This document shows, piece by piece, positions 38,105 through 46,775 of a DNA stretch of 64,000 bases. Position numbers and translations under genes: made by a program. The first letter of the stretch is position 1, and each line of letters opens with the position of its first letter. Origin of the DNA: an uncultured Actinomycetes bacterium (GTDB lineage Bacteria > Actinomycetota > Thermoleophilia > Solirubrobacterales > Solirubrobacteraceae); NCBI GenBank assembly GCA_937888775.1, contig CALAQT010000423.1, forward strand, positions 5,409 to 69,408, written 5' to 3'. The notes under the pieces were generated by a model. That model made no database searches. It saw nothing but the letters and a program-made list of their open reading frames with translations, and was not told where the DNA came from.

Positions 38105-39519
38105 GCCTGGCGCTCGCCGAGCGGTCCGACACCGCGCTGAGCCCGTTCGAGCGCCTGGAGCTGCTCTGCGACCGGGACTCGATGCAGGTGATCCGCTCCG
38201 ACGTGGTCTCCAATGCGATGGCCGACCGGTCCCGCGCGGGCGACGGCGTGGTCGGCGGTGCGGGTCTGGTCGATGGACGACCGGTGTTCTGTTACGCCCA
38301 GGACTCGAGCTATGCCGGCGGCAGTCTGGGGGAGGCGCACGCGAACACGATCGTGCGCGTGCTGGAGCTGGCCGAGCGGGCGCGCGCCCCGGTCGTCGGC
38401 TTCGTCTCATCCGGTGGCGCACGCATGCAGGAGGGCGTGGCGGCACTGGCTGGCTACGGTCGGATCTTCCGCCGCACGGTCGCGCTTTCGGGCCAGGTTC
38501 CGCAGATCTCGATCATCACCGGCCTGTCAGCAGGCGGCGGCGCCTATTCGCCCGCGCTGACCGACTGGGTCGTGATGACCGAGGAATCGAGCATGTTCTT
38601 GACGGGCCCCGGTGTCCTGCGCGACGCGCTCGGTGAGCGGGTCACCCCTCAGCAGCTCGGCGGCCCCCGCGTGCACGAGCGCAATGGTGTCTGCCACTTC
38701 GTGTCGCGCAGCGACGTCGACGCGACCTACCTGGCCCGGGATCTGCTCGGCTATCTGCCCGGGCATCGCACGCAGCCAGCGCCTGTGGCGGCGCCCCGGC
38801 CGGCCACCGGTCGCGACCCGGCCGCCTCGGTGCCCCGGGAATCGCGTCGTGTGTATGACGTGCGCGACGTGATCGGTGCGCTGGTCGACGGTGGCGAGCT
38901 GCTGGAGGTCTCCAGCGGCTGGGCGCGCAACCTGCTCACGGGGATGGCCAGGATCGACGGCCGGCCTGTCGGGGTGATCGCCAACCAGCCCCGGTATCTG
39001 GGTGGCGTGCTGGACGCCGACAGCTCGCAGAAGGGTGCACGGTTCGTCTCCCGCTGCGATTCGTTCGGGATCCCGCTGCTGGTGCTGGTCGACACGCCCG
39101 GGTACATGCCGGGCACCCGTCAGGAGTCGGCGGGCGTGATCAGGTTCGGCGCATCGCTCGTGCACGCGTTCGCGCAGGCGACCGTGCCGCGGGTCACGCT
39201 GATCCTGCGCAAGGCGTTCGGCGGCGCGTTTATCGCGATGAACTCCAAGGACCTGGGGGCCGACTACGTGTTCGCGTGGCCGCAGGCCGAGATCGGCGTG
39301 ATGGGAGCCCACCCGGCGGTGGGGATCATCCATCGTCGCGAGCTCGCCGCCGCCGCCGACCCGGAAGCCGAGCGGGCGCGGCTGGCCCGGGAGTACGCCA
39401 GCGCCCAGCTCAGCCCGGAGGTGGCCGCGGCGGCCGGCTACGTGGATGAGCTGATCACCCCGGGCGAAACCCGTGAGCGCCTGAGTTGGGCGTTGCGCTC
39501 GCTGGCGGGTGGCGCATGA
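38101..39519 (+). CDS. acyl-CoA carboxylase carboxyltransferase (beta) subunit
   Basis: 472 residues from ATG 38101 (ATGA overlap). Two crotonase-like domains: N-terminal with PVVGFVSSGGARMQEGV and SAGGGAYSPALTDWV, C-terminal with LLVLVDTPGYMPGTRQE and KAFGGAFIAMNSKDLGAD. Transfers carboxyl from biotin to acetyl- or propionyl-CoA. At 472 it is shorter than typical PccB/AccD (510-530), the shortfall being at the N-terminus. No biotin carboxylase/BCCP gene is adjacent, so it must share one encoded elsewhere. In this operon it would supply the malonyl- or methylmalonyl-CoA extender for the neighbouring ketosynthase. Confidence 0.93.
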   Translation: MSLALAERSDTALSPFERLELLCDRDSMQVIRSDVVSNAMADRSRAGDGVVGGAGLVDGRPVFCYAQDSSYAGGSLGEAHANTIVRVLELAERARAPVVGFVSSGGARMQEGVAALAGYGRIFRRTVALSGQVPQISIITGLSAGGGAYSPALTDWVVMTEESSMFLTGPGVLRDALGERVTPQQLGGPRVHERNGVCHFVSRSDVDATYLARDLLGYLPGHRTQPAPVAAPRPATGRDPAASVPRESRRVYDVRDVIGALVDGGELLEVSSGWARNLLTGMARIDGRPVGVIANQPRYLGGVLDADSSQKGARFVSRCDSFGIPLLVLVDTPGYMPGTRQESAGVIRFGASLVHAFAQATVPRVTLILRKAFGGAFIAMNSKDLGADYVFAWPQAEIGVMGAHPAVGIIHRRELAAAADPEAERARLAREYASAQLSPEVAAAAGYVDELITPGETRERLSWALRSLAGGA

Positions 39520-40640
39520 GCACCGGCGACGGAGCCGTCCTGTTGACTGGGGCGACCGGCTTTGTCGGGATGGAGCTGCTGGCTCGCTATCTGGAGCGCA
39601 GCGAGCGTCCGATCGTCGCGCTCGTGCGCGCCGACGACGACCATGCGGCCGCCGCGCGCGTGCAGGCCGTGCTGGCCAACCTGTTCGGCGCCCGAGCCCC
39701 GAAGTACGCGTCGCGGGTGGAGGCGGTCGCCGCCGAGCTGACCACCCCCGGGCTGGCCCTGGACCAAGGGCGCCGTGAACGCCTCGCGCAGCGCGTGACC
39801 AAGATCGTGCACAGCGCCGCGTCGGTCTCGTTCACGCAGCCGTTGGCCGAGGCGCGGGAGATCAACGTCGGAGGCACGCGGCGGATGTTGGAGTTCGCCC
39901 AGTTGGCTCGGTGCCTCGGAGGCCTGGAGCGCTACGGGCACGTCTCGACCGCCTACGTGGCCGGGACCCACGCGGGCCGCTTCGCCGAATCCGATCTCGA
40001 CGTCGGCCAGGGCTTTCACAACGCCTACGAGCAGTCCAAGTTCGAGGCCGAACAGCTGGTCCGCTCACACGAGGGGCTCCCGTTCACGATCCTGCGCCCC
40101 AGCATCGTCGTCGGCGATCGCCACAGCGGCTGGACGGCCGCCTTCAACGTGCTCTACTGGCCACTGCGCGCGTTCGCCCGCGGCCTGTTCGAGGTCGTCC
40201 CCGCCGTCGAGAGCGCGCCCGTTGACGTGGTCTCGATCGACTACGTCGCCGACGCGATACACGAGCTGTGCGAAACCGACGGGGGCGTTGGGGAGACCTA
40301 TCACCTGACCGCCGGCGTGCACGCGAGCACGATCGGCGAGATCGCCCAGCTGGCCAGCCGCTACTTCCGGCGCCCGTTGCCGCGCGTGCTCTCACCAGCT
40401 GAGTTCGGCGCGCTGGAGCCCGAGTCCAGCGAACGAAAAGCGATCGAGTCCAGCCGGGCGTATTTCCCCTACTTCTCGATCGGGACGGTGTTCGACCAGG
40501 CCGCCACCTGCGCGCGCCTGGATCCGGCCGGAATCTGCGTCTCGCCGCTGCGTGAGTACCTGGAGCGCCTGCTTGACTTCGCCACCCAGAGCCGGTGGGG
40601 GAAGCGGCCCATCGCCCGCTCTGACGCGCTGACGGCATGA
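39516..40640 (+). CDS. SDR/acyl-thioester reductase (NAD_binding_4-like)
   Basis: 374 residues from ATG 39516 (overlaps the carboxylase stop). Extended SDR: LLTGATGFVGMELL at residue 9, VHSAASVSFTQPL, NVGGTRRMLEFA, catalytic YEQSKFEAEQLV near residue 172, LRPSIVVGDRHSGWT. These features are shared with fatty-acyl reductases and terminal thioester reductases of polyketide/peptide synthases. Expected to reduce an acyl-thioester to an aldehyde or alcohol with NADPH. Last gene of the operon; a 14-bp terminator starts three bases after its stop. Confidence 0.9.
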   Translation: MSTGDGAVLLTGATGFVGMELLARYLERSERPIVALVRADDDHAAAARVQAVLANLFGARAPKYASRVEAVAAELTTPGLALDQGRRERLAQRVTKIVHSAASVSFTQPLAEAREINVGGTRRMLEFAQLARCLGGLERYGHVSTAYVAGTHAGRFAESDLDVGQGFHNAYEQSKFEAEQLVRSHEGLPFTILRPSIVVGDRHSGWTAAFNVLYWPLRAFARGLFEVVPAVESAPVDVVSIDYVADAIHELCETDGGVGETYHLTAGVHASTIGEIAQLASRYFRRPLPRVLSPAEFGALEPESSERKAIESSRAYFPYFSIGTVFDQAATCARLDPAGICVSPLREYLERLLDFATQSRWGKRPIARSDALTA

Positions 40641-40642
40641 CC

Positions 40643-40675
40643 GGTCACAACCCCCCCGCCCGGGGGGTTGTGACC
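40643..40675 (+). terminator. 14-bp perfect stem-loop
   Basis: GGTCACAACCCCCC and GGGGGGTTGTGACC pair without mismatch around a 5-base loop, immediately after the reductase stop. It closes the three-gene lipid operon. Confidence 0.85.
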
Positions 40676-40719
40676 CGCGCTGCCTTGCCCGGCCGCCGGT
40701 CCGCGAGGATCCTGGTCGG

Positions 40720-40956
40720 ATGCCCCAACTCGCCGATGTAGCCCGATTCCGCGCCGACGATCCGGATGCGCTCGTGACGGCCTCGCTGGCCTGCCCCATT
40801 TGCCTGCGCAGCGAGCAGGTGCAGTGGGAGGCCGCGCTGGACGGCTACGATCCGTCGGTGGAATGCCGATGCCCGACCTGCGAGGAGCACTGGCGCGTGT
40901 ACCTGGCGCCTCAGCAGGCGCTGCGCCTCGGGCTGATGGACGCTCACGGCGACTGA
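40720..40956 (+). CDS. small zinc-ribbon-like protein
   Basis: 78 residues from ATG 40720. Cysteines ACPICLRSEQV and VECRCPTCEEHW give C-x2-C ... C-x-C-x2-C, enough for a zinc ribbon. Otherwise polar with a short C-terminal helix. No known function; possibly a nucleic-acid or protein-binding module. Sits between the lipid operon terminator and the histidine kinase, same strand. Confidence 0.65.
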   Translation: MPQLADVARFRADDPDALVTASLACPICLRSEQVQWEAALDGYDPSVECRCPTCEEHWRVYLAPQQALRLGLMDAHGD

Positions 40957-40987
40957 CGCCGTCACGACCATTGACGCCGGCGGCGCG

Positions 40988-42139
40988 ATGAGCGCGGGCG
41001 GGTCCACCGACTCACCCGCCGGCTCGGGGATCGAGGCCCTGGAGCTGTTCGTCGAGGTGCTCTCGCAATCGGAGCAGAGCTCGTCTGGCGGCGATGGCTT
41101 CTATGACCGCCTGTGCGAGGCGGTGTGCCGGCTGGCGCGCATGCGTCGGGCGATCATCTTCCGCTACGACGCGGCCGGGCGCCGGGTGCGGGCGGCCGGC
41201 TCGCACGGGCTGGACCTGGATCAGTTCGCCGGCGCCCACGTGACGGTCGACTCGGCGCCGATCGCCGCCCGGGCGCTGCGTGAGGACAAGGTGGTTCAGG
41301 CCGAGGGCGACGTCAGCGGTCAAGTCCCCGACGAATACGCCGCGCTGGTGTCAGAGCCGGTGCGGCTGTTCTGCGCCCCGATGACGGCCGCCGACCGCGC
41401 GTTCGGGGTGATCCTCGCCGACCGGCTGATGTCCGCCCCGCCGCTGGACGACGCCGATCGCAACCTCCTGTGGACGCTGGGCAAGGCGGCGGCGCTGGCG
41501 TCCGTGGCCCGGATCTTCTCCACGCAGTCAGAGCGCGCTCAGCAGCTCGAGCAGCGGATCGATCTGGCCCGGGAGATCCACGAGGGCGTGATTCAGCGGT
41601 TGTTCGGCGTGTCGATGGCGCTCGACGGCTTGGGCGACCTGCCGGCCCCAGCGCGCGAGCGCTGCGCCTCAGAGACGCAGGCGGCGCTGCGTGATCTCCG
41701 CGTCGCGCTGCAGCGGCCCCTGGGGCGTGCGCCGCGGGCAACCCAGACCACATTCGTGGCCGAGGTGGAGCGCCTGGCGCGGGCGCACCCGGGCCTCGGC
41801 CTGAGGCTCGAGGCGGGCGGCTCGCATGAGGTGCCGTCGAGCCTGGAGGCGCTCGCGCAGTCGGTGCTGGCCGAGGCGGTGCGCAACGCCAGCAAGCACG
41901 CCAGCCCCAGCCACGTCGGCGTCAAGGTCGCGCAACTGGACGGTGCGTTCGTGGTCGAGGTGGCCAACGACGGCGTCACCGGTAGCCGCCGGCATGCGGG
42001 CATGGGCCTACGCCTGGCGGCGCTGGAGGCGTTGCACGGCGGAGGCGTGATCGAGTTCGGTGAGCGTGAGCCAGGAACCTGGCAGGTCAGGCTCGTGGTG
42101 CCGCTGGACGGCGACGGCGAGGATGTCGAGGATGTCTGA
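40988..42139 (+). CDS. GAF-domain sensor histidine kinase
   Basis: 383 residues from ATG 40988. GAF domain at about 20-180 (no transmembrane segments, so a cytosolic sensor), HisKA_3 dimerisation with phospho-accepting His in LAREIHEGVIQRLFGV, then HATPase (EAVRNASKHAS, VEVANDGVTG, GMGLRLAALEALHGG). This is the NarX/DesK-type class paired with NarL-type regulators. Its partner overlaps the 3' end by 8 bases. Signal unknown; small-molecule binding by the GAF domain is likely. Confidence 0.93.
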   Translation: MSAGGSTDSPAGSGIEALELFVEVLSQSEQSSSGGDGFYDRLCEAVCRLARMRRAIIFRYDAAGRRVRAAGSHGLDLDQFAGAHVTVDSAPIAARALREDKVVQAEGDVSGQVPDEYAALVSEPVRLFCAPMTAADRAFGVILADRLMSAPPLDDADRNLLWTLGKAAALASVARIFSTQSERAQQLEQRIDLAREIHEGVIQRLFGVSMALDGLGDLPAPARERCASETQAALRDLRVALQRPLGRAPRATQTTFVAEVERLARAHPGLGLRLEAGGSHEVPSSLEALAQSVLAEAVRNASKHASPSHVGVKVAQLDGAFVVEVANDGVTGSRRHAGMGLRLAALEALHGGGVIEFGEREPGTWQVRLVVPLDGDGEDVEDV

Positions 42140-42749
42140 CGGGGAGCGCAGCCCCGAACGCCTCAGCGTGCTGGTCGTCGATGACCATGACGTGGTGCAC
42201 TGGGGCTTTCGCCTGATGCTGACCCAACAGCCGTGGGTGCAGAGGTGCCTGAGCGCCCACACCGGCCGTGAGGCGCTGGCGCTGGCTGCGCGCTACCGGC
42301 CGCACGTGGCGTTGGTCGACCTGTTCATCGGCGAGGAGTCAGGCGCCGAGGTCTGCGAGCAGCTGCGAGTGACCGAGCCCAACACGCGCGTGCTGCTGTT
42401 CTCAGGGGCGGGGGACATCTCGCCCCAGGCGGCGCGGGCGGCGGGCGCGTCGGGTTTCGCCTACAAGGACTGGCCCGCGCGGCGGATCGCCAGCGCCGTG
42501 CGCATGGTCGGCCTGGGCAAGACCGTGTTCGAGCGCCACGACCACCAGTCCGCGCTGGGCCTCTCAGAGCGCGAGCGCGCCGTGCTCGAGCTGATCGCCG
42601 ACGGACTGACCAACCCGGAGATCGCCGAATCGCTGCACATCTCCAAGCACACCGTCAAGGAGCATTCGAGTTCGCTGTATAGAAAGCTCGGCGTGCGCAA
42701 CCGCGCCGAGGCGGTGCAGCGCTCCCAGCGACTGGGACTGCTCGCGTGA
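42132..42749 (+). CDS. NarL/FixJ-type response regulator
   Basis: 205 residues from ATG 42132. Receiver domain: VLVVDDHDVVHWGFRLML, phospho-Asp in VALVDLFIGEES, Lys in SGFAYKDWPARR. LuxR-type HTH at 140-200: LSERERAVLELIADGLTNPE, SKHTVKEHSSSLYRKLGV. Coupled with the kinase by overlap. The next gene, a cNMP/CBS/DUF294 protein, starts 67 bases later and may be in the same transcript. Likely target: the DUF294/exonuclease pair. Confidence 0.95.
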   Translation: MSDGERSPERLSVLVVDDHDVVHWGFRLMLTQQPWVQRCLSAHTGREALALAARYRPHVALVDLFIGEESGAEVCEQLRVTEPNTRVLLFSGAGDISPQAARAAGASGFAYKDWPARRIASAVRMVGLGKTVFERHDHQSALGLSERERAVLELIADGLTNPEIAESLHISKHTVKEHSSSLYRKLGVRNRAEAVQRSQRLGLLA

Positions 42750-42815
42750 CGGCTCCCGGCTGCCGCTGAACGTTACGGTTACTGGGATGAACCGTCGGTT
42801 GTGCAGGAGGCCAAC

Positions 42816-44537
42816 TTGGACTCCGGCCTGAGCGAGGTCGCGCGCTTTCTCGCCCAGCGGGCGCCGTTTGACACCCTCGCCGCGGCTGAACTGGGGGAGG
42901 TGGTAGCGCAGGCGGCGATCGAGTTCTATCCGACCGGCGCCGTGATCCTCTCCGAGGACGGCGGCCCGGTCACGTTCCTGCGCGTGATCCACAGCGGCGG
43001 CGTTGACGTCTCACACGACGGCCGCTTACTGGACCTGCTCGGACCCGGTGACACGTTCGGCCACGCGGCGATGCTCTCGGGGCTGCCGCCGGGCTTTGAG
43101 GCGCGTGCCGCCGAGGACACGCTCTGCTATCGGATCCCCGTGGCGGTGGCCAGGCCGCTGCTCGATCGCGCGCGCAGCCGCGAGCTGCAGGTCAGCGCCC
43201 AGCAGCCCGGCCACCAGGCGGTGGCCAAGCTGATCCGCCGCCCGACGGTGACCTGCAAACCGTCGGAGAGCATCGGGATCGTCGCCGAGCGGATGACCGC
43301 CGCGGGCGCGAGCTCGGCGATCGTGCACCTGCAAGACGGCGGTATCGGGATCATCACCGACCAGGACCTTCGCACGCGCGTGCTCGCGGCCGGGCGCTCG
43401 GGCGGCGCCCGGATCGACTCGGCGATGACCTATCCCGTATTCGTCGTGGCCCCGGACCGCCTCGGGGGCGAGGTGCTCTACGAGATGCTCGAGCGCGGGA
43501 TCCGGCACGTGCCGGTGGTCTCGGAGCGCGGCCAGTTGGTCGGCGTGCTGGAGGACGCCGACCTGTTCGCTGCCCAGCCGCGCTCCTGGTTCTGGGCGAG
43601 GCGGACGATCGCTCGGGCCCGGAGCCTCGACGCGCTGAGCGAGGTCGCCGAGCGCCTGCCGGACCTGATGCTCGACCTTCACCGCGCCGACGTTCCTGGA
43701 CGCGAACTGGCGCGGGTGCTGTCGGCGCTGGTCGACGCGCTCACCGCGCGCGCACTCGATCTCGCGCTGGCCCAGGCCGAGCTCCCCCCCGAGGGGATCG
43801 TGTGGTTGGCACTCGGCAGTCAGGCCCGGCGCGAGCTGACCCTCGCCTCGGACCGCCGCGGGACATTCGTGCTCGGCGCCCAGGTGCAACTCGAGCCGGG
43901 GCTGCTCGAGCGCCTGGGCGTGACGCTGGCGCGCTTCGGGCTGACCGATCCCGTGGTGGCCCGCGACGGGCAGGGCTGGATCGCCGCCGCAGCGCCCGGC
44001 GACGACGAGCTGGCCCTGTCGGTGCTGGCCGACCGCCGGGCGCTGTGGGGCACACCGAGCGAGCCGCTGCCGGCCGTCGAACGGGTCACCGATCCGGCGG
44101 TCCATTCGCGCCTGATTGACGCGCTCGCGACGCGAGCGTTCGCCCATGACCTGCCCTCGGGCTTTGACGCCGACACCGTGCTCGGCCTCGACGGCAGCCG
44201 CCGAGATCGCCTCAACGTGCGCTTGGCGGCGATCGTGCCGATTGCGTCCCTCGGGCGCTGGGCGGCTGCGGTGGCCGGCACCGGGGAGGGCTCCACGCCG
44301 GAGCGACTCCGGGCGGCGGCCGCCGAGGGCGTGCTGCGCGACAGTCAGGCGCAGACGCTGTCGGAGGCGTTTGAGCTGGTGCTGCAGCTGAGGATCGCCC
44401 ACCAGCTAGAGCAGCTCACCGCCGGCGAGGCGGCCGACGATCTGCTCGATCCGGCCGCAATGAGTCCGCTCACCCGGGGTCACCTGCGGGATGTGTTCCG
44501 AGCCGTCAGCACTGTCACCCGCGAGCTGCGGCCGTGA
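42816..44537 (+). CDS. cNMP-binding/CBS/DUF294 nucleotidyltransferase-like protein (degenerate active site)
   Basis: 573 residues from TTG 42816, preferred over GTG 42801 because GGAGG (42806-42810) would otherwise lie inside the gene. Domains: cyclic-nucleotide-binding fold at about 10-125 (LLDLLGPGDTFGHAAMLSGL), two CBS motifs at about 145-265 (SSAIVHLQDGGIGIITDQDL, HVPVVSERGQLVGVLEDADL), DUF294 nucleotidyltransferase at about 290-430 and its substrate-binding helical domain. The motif that should read GSxxRxExxxxSDQDN is GSQARRELTLASDRRG here: the second Asp and the Asn are lost, and the following N-G-x-M-A-x-D region is also absent. Probably binding-only. Overlaps a DnaQ-like gene by GTGA. 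Confidence 0.9.
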   Translation: MDSGLSEVARFLAQRAPFDTLAAAELGEVVAQAAIEFYPTGAVILSEDGGPVTFLRVIHSGGVDVSHDGRLLDLLGPGDTFGHAAMLSGLPPGFEARAAEDTLCYRIPVAVARPLLDRARSRELQVSAQQPGHQAVAKLIRRPTVTCKPSESIGIVAERMTAAGASSAIVHLQDGGIGIITDQDLRTRVLAAGRSGGARIDSAMTYPVFVVAPDRLGGEVLYEMLERGIRHVPVVSERGQLVGVLEDADLFAAQPRSWFWARRTIARARSLDALSEVAERLPDLMLDLHRADVPGRELARVLSALVDALTARALDLALAQAELPPEGIVWLALGSQARRELTLASDRRGTFVLGAQVQLEPGLLERLGVTLARFGLTDPVVARDGQGWIAAAAPGDDELALSVLADRRALWGTPSEPLPAVERVTDPAVHSRLIDALATRAFAHDLPSGFDADTVLGLDGSRRDRLNVRLAAIVPIASLGRWAAAVAGTGEGSTPERLRAAAAEGVLRDSQAQTLSEAFELVLQLRIAHQLEQLTAGEAADDLLDPAAMSPLTRGHLRDVFRAVSTVTRELRP

Positions 44538-45202
44538 GGCGGCTGCTCGCCCCGCGGGGCGCTGCCGCGCGCTTGGAGCGGGCGGGCCAGCCGAGCCCGG
44601 ACACGCCCTGGCGCCAGGCGGGCTGGTGCGTGGTCGATCTGGAGCTGACCGGCCTCGACCGCCGCGATCAGATCATCGCGATCGGCGCCGTCCCGATCGA
44701 CGACGGCCGGCTGACCTTGGGACGGGCGATGTACACGCTCGCGCGGCCTTCGCGGCCCCCGCAGCACGCGGCGGTGCTGGTCCACAAGCTGCGCTTCACC
44801 GACCTCGCCGATGCGCCTCCGCTGGACGAGGCGATCGACCTGCTGCTCGACTCGCTGGCCGGCCGGGTGCCCGTCTTTCACACCTCGATGGTCGAGCGCA
44901 CGTTCCTCGGCCGCGAGCTGAAACGCCGGCGAGCTCGCCTGCCCGCCGATGCTGACACCGAACTGCTGGGACGCCTGTGGCTGCGCGAGCGCGACGGTGT
45001 CGCCCCGGCCAGGCTCTCGCTCGCCAGGCTCGCGAGCGTGCTCGGACAACCGGCCGAGACGCCCCACCACGCGCTCGGCGACGCGCTCACGACCGCCAAG
45101 GCGTTCATCGCGCTCGCGAGCCATCTGGACGCCGGCCAACCGCAGACGGTCGGATCCCTGCAGCGCGCCGAGGAGACACTGCGCAGTGTGCGGCGCCCCT
45201 AG
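44534..45202 (+). CDS. DnaQ-like 3'-5' exonuclease
   Basis: 222 residues from GTG 44534 (overlap with the DUF294 stop). DEDDh exonuclease: DLELTGLDRRDQIIAIGAVP (DxE), VFHTSMVERTFL (second Asp replaced by Glu in the H-T-S-M-V-E motif) and HHALGDALTTAKAF (HxxxxD). The coupling of a DUF294 protein and a DnaQ-like nuclease recurs in proteobacteria near acetate permease genes with a two-component system; here too a two-component pair lies directly upstream. Substrate unknown; DNA, RNA or a small nucleotide are all possible. The stop lies in a GCCCC-TA-GGGGGC hairpin. Confidence 0.88.
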   Translation: MRRLLAPRGAAARLERAGQPSPDTPWRQAGWCVVDLELTGLDRRDQIIAIGAVPIDDGRLTLGRAMYTLARPSRPPQHAAVLVHKLRFTDLADAPPLDEAIDLLLDSLAGRVPVFHTSMVERTFLGRELKRRRARLPADADTELLGRLWLRERDGVAPARLSLARLASVLGQPAETPHHALGDALTTAKAFIALASHLDAGQPQTVGSLQRAEETLRSVRRP

Positions 45203-45305
45203 GGGGCCAGAAACTCGCTCACCGCGGTATCCGGGATCTCAACCGCAAACTCAACCGCGCCCCGGCGCACGCGCGCGCGGCCGTAACCAACCCAATCGAT
45301 AAATC

Positions 45306-46673
45306 TCAAAACAGCTGCAGGTAGCGGTCGAGCTCCCACTGAGTGATCTGCTCGTGGACGGCTTGCACCTCGCGGCGCTTGACCTCGACGAAGTAGTCGA
45401 TGTAGTCGCCGTCGCGCGTCCGGCCGAACGCTGCCCGCATGGCGTCGTTTCGCTCCAGCTCGCGCGTCGCGTCGAGCAGATTCTCCGGTAGTAGCTCGAT
45501 GCCCTGTGCCGCGCGCTCGGCGGCACTCATCGTGTACAGGTTGGCGGAGTTGGGATCGCCTGGATCAAGGCCGCGCTCGATTCCGTCCAGCCCTGCCGCC
45601 AGCATCGCCGTCGCGGCCAGGTACGGGTTGCATGAGCCGTCGACTGTCCGGTCCTCGATTCGCCCGGGGGCCGGGATTCTGAGCATCTGCGTGCGGTTGT
45701 TGTAGCCGTAGCTGATGTAGGCCGGCGCCCAGGTGGCGCCGCTGGTCGGCGCGCCGACGGTCAGTCGCTTATATGAGTTGACGGTCGGCGCGGTCACGGC
45801 GATGTAGGCCTTGGCGTTGGCCTTCAGACCCCCGATGAACTGGTAGGCGAGGTCCGACAGACCCAGTCCGCGGGGATCCTCGGTGCGATCGCGCTCGAAC
45901 ACGTTCTCCCCGTCACGCCACAGGCTGACGTGGAAGTGACAGCCGTTGCCGGTCAGATGCGCGAACGGCTTGGGCATGAAGGTGGCGATCAGCCCGCGCT
46001 GCTGGGCCAGCGACTCCACCATGTAGCGAAAGAACACAGCCCGGTCGCACGTCGTCAGGGCGTCGGCGAACTGGAAGTTCTGCTCGAACTGGCCGTTGGC
46101 GTCCTCGTGGTCGGTGGCGTAGTTGTCCCAGCCCAGGCCGGTGACGGCGTGCGAGACCTGGGAGACGAAATCCAGATTGCGGGTCAGCGCCCGCATGTCG
46201 TAGCAGGGCTGATCCAGCGTGTCGAGCGGATCGGCGAGCTCGATCCCGCCGTCGGCCGAGCGCCGCAGCAGGAAGTACTCGAGCTCGGCGCCGATCTTCA
46301 GCTCGTAGCCCATCGCGGCGGCACGGTCCAGGGCACGGCGCAGGATCGTGCGCGGGCAGAAGGGCCAGGCCTGACCCTCGACGGTCACATCGCAGGCGAA
46401 CCGGGCCACGTTGGGCTGCCAGGGCAGCACCGTGAGCGTCCGCGGATCCGGGATTGCCGCAATGTCAGGGTCGTCGGGCCCCTGGCCGATGTCACCGGCG
46501 GCGAAGCCGGCAAAGCCGGCCCCGTCCTCGAGCAGGCCGTCGAGGTGATGGGCGGGGACCAGCTTGGCGCTCGGCTTGCCGTGCATGTCGACAAACTGCG
46601 CGAACAGGAACTCGATGCCGCCGTCCTTGACGATTCGCCGGGCATCGTCGGCGTTCTGCGCTGGCTCTGTCAT
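45306..46673 (-). CDS. glnT: type III glutamine synthetase / gamma-glutamylmethylamide synthetase (GlnT-like)
   Basis: 455 residues from ATG 46673. Glutamine-synthetase fold: beta-grasp region FAQFVDMHGKPSAKLVP, metal Glu in IGAELEYFLLR, GNGCHFHVSLW, NSYKRLTVGAPTSGATWAP and NNRTQMLRIPAPG. The GlnT branch includes gamma-glutamylmethylamide synthetase, which joins methylamine to glutamate at the cost of ATP. Divergent from a GAF-PucR regulator. With GlxBCD 7 kb downstream it forms the enzyme set of an N-methylglutamate-type or other amine-assimilation route. Ordinary ammonia ligation cannot be excluded from sequence. Confidence 0.9.
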   Translation of the reverse strand: MTEPAQNADDARRIVKDGGIEFLFAQFVDMHGKPSAKLVPAHHLDGLLEDGAGFAGFAAGDIGQGPDDPDIAAIPDPRTLTVLPWQPNVARFACDVTVEGQAWPFCPRTILRRALDRAAAMGYELKIGAELEYFLLRRSADGGIELADPLDTLDQPCYDMRALTRNLDFVSQVSHAVTGLGWDNYATDHEDANGQFEQNFQFADALTTCDRAVFFRYMVESLAQQRGLIATFMPKPFAHLTGNGCHFHVSLWRDGENVFERDRTEDPRGLGLSDLAYQFIGGLKANAKAYIAVTAPTVNSYKRLTVGAPTSGATWAPAYISYGYNNRTQMLRIPAPGRIEDRTVDGSCNPYLAATAMLAAGLDGIERGLDPGDPNSANLYTMSAAERAAQGIELLPENLLDATRELERNDAMRAAFGRTRDGDYIDYFVEVKRREVQAVHEQITQWELDRYLQLF

Positions 46674-46741
46674 GACTGCAGGTATATCCGCCCGGGTCGG
46701 TCCTGCACAATGGTCCGGAGCACCCGTTAGCTGCGGCTAGC

Positions 46742-46758
46742 ATGTGCGTCCCGCACAT
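46742..46758. promoter_or_regulatory. 7-bp perfect palindrome between glnT and the pucR-type gene
   Basis: ATGTGCG-TCC-CGCACAT, 17 bases before the regulator GTG and 68 from the glnT ATG. The most likely operator for the divergent PucR-family regulator. Confidence 0.6.
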
Positions 46759-46775
46759 AGGAGCGTTTTTACTCA

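Noticed and set aside
36947..38446. 499-codon minus-strand open frame across the ketosynthase region
   Set aside because: Arg/Pro-rich shadow of the FabH and carboxylase genes.
43026..44402. 458-codon open frame antisense to the first DUF294 gene
   Set aside because: Shadow; no motif, and the plus-strand protein has all expected domains.
45194..45258. Direct repeat CTCAACCGC (45238 and 45250) and short hairpin after the DnaQ-like gene
   Set aside because: Too short to be more than chance; noted only as a possible weak terminator.
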